Assembly: GCA_963556695.1 (NCBI GenBank)
Contig: CAUWAG010000013.1
Span: forward strand, 806,001-870,000
Reading direction: 5' to 3'
Length of the DNA: 64,000 nt
DNA from: Anthostomella pinea
Taxonomy: Eukaryota > Ascomycota > Sordariomycetes > Xylariales > Xylariaceae
The translations under genes were made by a program, and so were the position numbers. How positions within the stretch are numbered: the first letter of the stretch is position 1; the number at the start of each line of letters is the position of its first letter. Of this stretch, positions 59,144 through 64,000 are shown in pieces. A model generated the notes under the pieces. The model did no database searches. It was not told where the DNA came from and saw only the letters and a list, made by a program, of their open reading frames with translations.

Positions 59144-60220
59144 TGTGAAGGTAGTGCGAGCTGTGGTTTTAGACGTAATAGTGGCAGACCACGTGGTAGT
59201 TGTGGTTGTTGTGGCTGTGGTTGCGAATGTCGGAAGAATTACGCTTGTGGCGCGCGTGGTGATGGGCCTTGCTGAGGTCCCAGTAATAAATGGCCGAACC
59301 GATATCGTGTTGGTGGTGGTGCGCGTGGGTGAGTGGTGGTGGTGGCAGAGCCGCCTCAGGGCTGTGGACGGGACGGGAGTGAGTAGAGCCACGGTAATTT
59401 GGGGACTGAGGCTTCAGGCGGAGCGAGGGAATGGAATCAGGAGTGTATGAGTCAGTGAGTGAGTCTATCAAGTGAGGCAACTGATGTTGTGGGTTTCTTT
59501 CACAAATGCCAAGTGGAATACTGAGGTTGTTGAGGTGGTTTGCTTAAAAATATTAGTGCGGAGTATCGGTCGTTGCTCGGGACGGCATGGGACGGAGCTA
59601 AACTTAAATGTCAGCCACCCGGCCCGAGTCACTCCAGGGCTGTCACCGTCAATGTCAACCTCGCTTCAACTTGCTCGCAGTCTTCCATATGTATCATCAT
59701 GGTAGGTACTCCCGAGGTCCTCACATCATATAATCGAAGGAACAATCAATCTTCAGGTCCGCAAAGCCCACGTATTCATACATTACTGCTGTTGGAAGCG
59801 ACATTGTCTACGTAATACACGGCCATACCGCCTCAACCACGACCACGAGCTATGTTTTCCGGAACTATACCGGTGGCTTTCTTGCCTTCCAGCCAGTTCA
59901 AACGCCTCTCCGTTGAGCCGGGCAGAGTGAGCTGTTGTTTTCGCCCTGCCAGTGGGGTCCACGCATTCTCTGGCATAGAACTGTTCCAAGGCCATAGCCA
60001 CGGCTCTCCGGATTTCCCCATGGTGGTTACAATAAATATACATGTAATAATGCTGGCGGAAGCTCCTGGCAAGAATGAGTAGGTCGCGATTCTTCGCAGA
60101 GACGTAGCATTTGTAATAGTACCAAAAACCGTCTAATCATGCAAGATTGGTGTCGCGGAAGACACAGATATGAGATCCTTATTGCCACGTCGTCACGGGC
60201 GTCAGATAATCGTTTTGGCT
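59144..60220. other. Intergenic; nothing recognised
   Basis: Tpt1 promoter with GTGGTGGT-type runs (59180-59345), then the 3' side of the next gene. No supported coding sequence. Confidence 0.5.
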
Positions 60221-63200
60221 TCATCGATAGCCACTGGCGCCAGGCGAAGGGGTTGCGATCATGCTTTCTCGGTTTCCGCGCTTGTTTAGGCTACCAGCGC
60301 GAGCAAGCGAGAACTGTCGCTGAGGTTGAGGCCGGTCTTCAGCAGGTCTATCTGCAAGAATGACCGTTTCCCGCGTCGGTGTCGGTCGATCAAAATAGCG
60401 CCGGCTCGGTGTAGCGATCGCTGATGCCGCCGCCGGCTGCGCTAGCCGCGTGTTGATCCCGCTGGTGGGCTGCCGTCGGGGCAAACCTGACGACGTAGGT
60501 GGGTTCGGCTCCCTCGTTGCAGGTGTCGGCAACTGGGTATTGTATTCGCGGTTACCTGATCGAACCCCGTGGACTTCGGTCACGGCACGTGAAGGTGTCC
60601 GGAAACGAGTATCGTCCTCGTCACCATTTACTGTACCGCGACGTCCACGAGTAAGCAAAAGTCTGCGGTCCGAGTGATCTTCCGGCTCTTCTGTACCAGC
60701 ACGGCGTGTTCTGAGTATAGATGACCTTCGTCCCTCATCGGGCTCTTCCGTCCCAGCTCGTCGAGATCGCGATAGGAGCAGCGAAGTTCGTCGTCCCGTC
60801 GTGGTAGTCTCGGTAGGAGTAGCAGGCGCCGCAGAGCTGTATCTCGGACTGGGCAGCGCACTGGACATCAATGCGCTGTTCCGCTTATCCTCAAAGCGAG
60901 TCAGGGTTATCGGGCTGGTGTTCAATGCGAGGCTGCGTTCTGCTGCAGCACTTGGCCGTCTTTGGCTGGCCATTCCCGAGAACCTCGTGATCGTAGGACT
61001 AATAGTTACCGTCGGCTCTTCTTCAGGCGGCGTCGTCACTTGTTGGGCCTTGAGCTGGGCCGCTCCTTCACTAAGGGCTAGACACAACTCCGTAAGACTG
61101 CGGCAGACGCTATCTGCTTTTCGTCGGAGTTGGCGATCAGTGACCGTCGCTCCACCACTTATGCTGCCAATACCGCTCGCACCACTCGAAATGGGACCCG
61201 GCTGACCCGAAGTGCCCATCATCGACGAAAGTGCGAGTGCATCAGCCGTGGCCGTTTCCAGGGCGCCGTACACGTCCGAACTTAGGAAATCCTTCGACTT
61301 GGCCAAAGCAGAATACAGCAGAGGATGGACGTCCTTATGACCAGCTGGTGAGTCGGCTGACTGCATCACACTCGCAGGGACACGTTTGGGTGAAGCAGAC
61401 ATGGTCGTAGCTGTGGTATGCGCAGTTGCTGGTCGTTCATCAGATGCTCTTGACATGGCAGCACCTGAGGTAGGAGGAAGCTTGCCGGTAAGCTCCAGAC
61501 GGTGTATGCGAGACTTCAGGTCGTCTAGCTCATCCCATACGGTTGAAGGAGCTGCTGTCGATGCCGTCGAACTGGTCCCCTCGACACCCTGACTTGCGTC
61601 GCCTGTGTGCGTATCATGTTTCTGTGGATCCGCCGACTTGGGTACCAGTGGTGAGGAGTTATATGCACGGGGCTGGTTGTAGATCGCATTTGCTTGCTTC
61701 AGTGACGACATGCGGGATGGTACAGCAGAGCCGGCATCGACTGAGGGCTGTCGTCGTCGGTTGTATGCAGAACTTGGCTCTGTCGAGACGTCTTGAAAAG
61801 TCAAAGACCGTGGCGTAAGCGGTGACCCTCGAAGGGGAGTACTGGTAACTCTCGATCTTATCTCGTCCGACTGCTTTTCTCTGGAGTGCCCCTTGTACGT
61901 CAGAGCTCGTGACACTCTTTCGGCCGACTGATCGTTGCTGAAGCCTCTAGACCGAGAGGTCTCCTGCTGGTCGGATAGCCGTCGCGACATCTGAGGAGGC
62001 GAGATGGGAATATATGAAGAAGATACGGCTAACGACAGTGGCCGCCTGGCACTACGCGAAACTCGTGACTAGAGACAGGTCAGTTGGCAGGACTTTACAG
62101 AAGTGGCTAGGTTGAGGGGTCCGGGAGACGGTGTCAGTCGTCCGTATATGGTCGAAGTGCTTGGACAGTAGGCGCGCAACCAGCTCAGGGGGAAGTTGCG
62201 GCGAAATACGAGCGATCGAGTCCAAGCGCGACAGGCGCTACGCTACGGCAGATAGGTCCATAGTGAAACCACCGGGCATATGAGATTCCACTTACCACGG
62301 CACTTTGATTATCTGTGTAGATGCCCTTCCCAGCAGCGGCGCGGCGCGACGGGTCCTCACGCGCGATTTTGAGGAACAAGTCCCCGCCATCATCCCCATC
62401 TGGGACATCCCTCGCCGAGTCGGGGGGCGTTATCTGCTGTGCATCGTCGCCGCGTCTGCCCTCCAGAGCGCGTAGAGTAGTATCACGGTGATGGGAATCG
62501 CCATATTCGTCACCTGTATCATATGCACGCGGAGATCGAAAGTTCATATCGAGGACAAGACTCCGTCGCTCGCCGGAGGATCTGAACGAGCGAATGGGTG
62601 GGATAGACGCTGTGCCCCCCGACGCGTTGGAGTTCAGCGGCGGTCTGTACGATACCGGTGGTCTCCTCGTTATCGAATGTCTTCTGCTGTCATCGGACAC
62701 AGACCTCTGCAGCGTTTTCGGCAGCAAAAGCTCACGCTGCCCTTGCGCCCACTCTTTCGTAGTCTCGTCGCCCAGCAGCCCTGTCTGGGCGTCCCCTGTC
62801 GCGCCCAATGCCGTTGTGGTCGTTATCGTGGCAGGTGCGCGTCCCAAGGGTGGCCGAGCAAGCACGATAGTCTCGAAGGATTCTGATGGAGATAGCACGT
62901 TAGCAAGGTGGTTAGGCACGGCGTTGGCAACTTTGTCGGTATTGGTGGCGGTGGTGGTGTCCAGCAAGGTGGTTCGCGTGCCACTCCGGGGCGATGTCGC
63001 GGGTGAGGAAGCGGCCGGAGTCTGAGATGTGAATGTGAACTTCCGAGACCTGACGGGACTGAATTGTTCTAGCGATAGTTCGGGTGACACAGGTCGCGTT
63101 GCGCTATTGTTGCTGAGCGTGCGCTGACGGCGATGTGTTGTCAGCGGGGGGGTTGTTTGCTTGGTTTGCTGGGTTTGCTGGGTTTCCTGGGTCGTGTTTG

Positions 63201-63603
63201 GGTGTGTTTCGGGGCGCTGATCCGGGTCGGGTGAGACAGGCGAGGCGGAGGCGTGCAGCAAGGCCGGCAAGGCAATTGACTCTCTCTTCAGATCGGCAAA
63301 GCGAAAGGCGGGCAGCTTGGAAGAGTTGTGGGATTGTCGGTGGTTGTGTAAGATGCTCTGCTTTGAAGGAGGGGAGGAAGAGCCCGGTGCACTAGTATTG
63401 AGCTGGTTGTGGTTATTGCCTGCATGTGGTGAATGGGAGAAGGATTGGCTGGTGGTGGTGGTGGTGGCAGCGGTCGTTACTGCCGCCGGGCCTGAGCCTG
63501 AGCCTGAGCCTGCACCCGCTACAACACCACCTGCACCACTACCAGCACCACCATCGGATGACGACCCATGGTGAGCATGGATTGCTTCGAAACCCGAGTC
63601 CAT
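60221..63603 (-). CDS. Large low-complexity conserved fungal protein
   Basis: Two exons on the minus strand, 63603-62296 and 62068-60221, giving 1051 aa. The 227-bp intron is in phase 0 and joins DNQSAV to SRVSRSARRPLSLAV. The N-terminus is Gly/Ser then Thr-rich with Gln/Thr runs. A more conserved part follows: LFLKIAREDPSRRAA, then PPQMSRRLSDQQETSRSRG, STVWDELDDLKSRIHRLEL and KADSVCRSLTELCLALSEGA. The C-terminus is Ser/Arg-rich with a duplicated RRAGTEEP block. The WDELDDLKSRIHRLELTGK segment looks like a short coiled coil. Fungal genomes often label such proteins after a chance LPxTG-like string; here LPPTSG is present but that bacterial sorting signal has no meaning in a fungus. Probably cytoplasmic scaffold; function unknown. 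Confidence 0.83.
63488..63513 (-). repeat. (GCCTGA)n hexamer in coding sequence
   Basis: GCCTGA/GCCTGC units encode the GSGSGSG run near the N-terminus of the gene above. Confidence 0.75.
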
Positions 63604-64000
63604 CGCCTTCCTTTCTCCTTTCTCCTTTTGCGAGTTGCAGGTCCTGCTCGGACAATGCTAGGTCGGTTCACTCCTATCTGTTCTAGGATGTATCGTGTTT
63701 ATTCCAGGATCGTATGGGCTCAAGAAACACAATGGATTGTTGTTGCATAAGGTGGACAAGGAGATCCATGGACGGCGCAGGGTTTGGCGTCTGCGCGGGT
63801 GAGACCTGCAATGGATGGTGAAACCTAGAGGAAGCCCAGAGTTCACACCGAAGAAGGCAACAAAAGGAAAGCCGCAAGAGCGACGACTGCGGTGAGGATA
63901 GGACAGGTCAGAATGTGTTTGCCTTCCGAGATACCTTCAGGAGCAGAAAGATAGACTCGAGACTCGAGAGGACCGATGGCAGAATGAGGCGAGGGCGACG
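63604..64000. other. Upstream region of the last gene
   Basis: Presumed 5' leader and promoter of the minus-strand gene ending at 60221. No coding sequence supported before the window edge. Confidence 0.5.

Noticed and set aside
58412..59392. Longer Tpt1 start with a Thr-rich N-terminus
   Set aside because: The frame opens at GTG, not ATG; the ATG at 59143 directly precedes the normal Tpt1 N-terminus.
61480..61500. LPxTG-like cell-wall sorting signal in the last gene
   Set aside because: Sortase anchoring is bacterial; the string is internal, without a following membrane segment or signal peptide.

Overview
The window is nuclear DNA from a filamentous ascomycete (Pezizomycotina). Genes have short introns of about 45-230 bp with GT...AG ends and CTAAC/CTGAC-type branch sites. 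The protein set is fungal: PAS kinase, Hut1, Tpt1, class I cAMP phosphodiesterase, and a TBC1D5-like GAP. There are AT-rich islands depleted in CpA/TpG, and transposon copies whose stop codons look like C-to-T decay, as repeat-induced point mutation (RIP) would leave. Short TACCTAGG/GGTAGGTA runs also occur. I cannot place the genus.

Layout. 1-15.3 kb is a transposon graveyard: the 5' part of a minus-strand Ty1/copia-type element (1-3013), an AT-rich RIP-like island (3014-5117), a complete but decayed copia element with both LTRs (5118-11940) carrying a 222 bp LTR-like insertion inside its reverse transcriptase, a broken DUF3435-family (Starship-captain-type tyrosine recombinase) gene (about 12.85-15.07 kb), and a LINE reverse-transcriptase scrap (15.1-15.3 kb). 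15.3-21.1 kb is gene-poor. From 21.1 kb the window is mostly ordinary housekeeping genes: cAMP phosphodiesterase (+), PAS kinase (+), then a second small repeat island (31.6-33.1 kb), an MFS drug/polyamine-type transporter (-), a TBC-domain Rab GAP (-), a secreted GH31 glycosidase (-), an intronless protein with adaptin-ear-type motifs (+), a three-KH RNA-binding protein (+), the ER nucleotide-sugar transporter Hut1 (+), a dead 2-hydroxyacid dehydrogenase and a transporter fragment (55.1-56.0 kb), a nuclear-looking protein with reading-frame conflicts (-), tRNA 2'-phosphotransferase Tpt1 (-), and a 1051-aa low-complexity fungal protein (-).

The genes are individually transcribed eukaryotic units, not an operon or a biosynthetic cluster. 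PDE and PAS kinase are both nutrient-signalling genes and are neighbours, but nothing in the sequence ties them together. The most informative structures are the nested repeats: the same LTR-like insertion, with intact 5-bp target duplications, sits in the copia reverse transcriptase (TTTAG) and, 22 kb away, in a solo LTR of the same copia family (AGCCC). The relic of a captain-type recombinase is the other item of note. I found no intact new mobile system, no CRISPR and no convincing tRNA.
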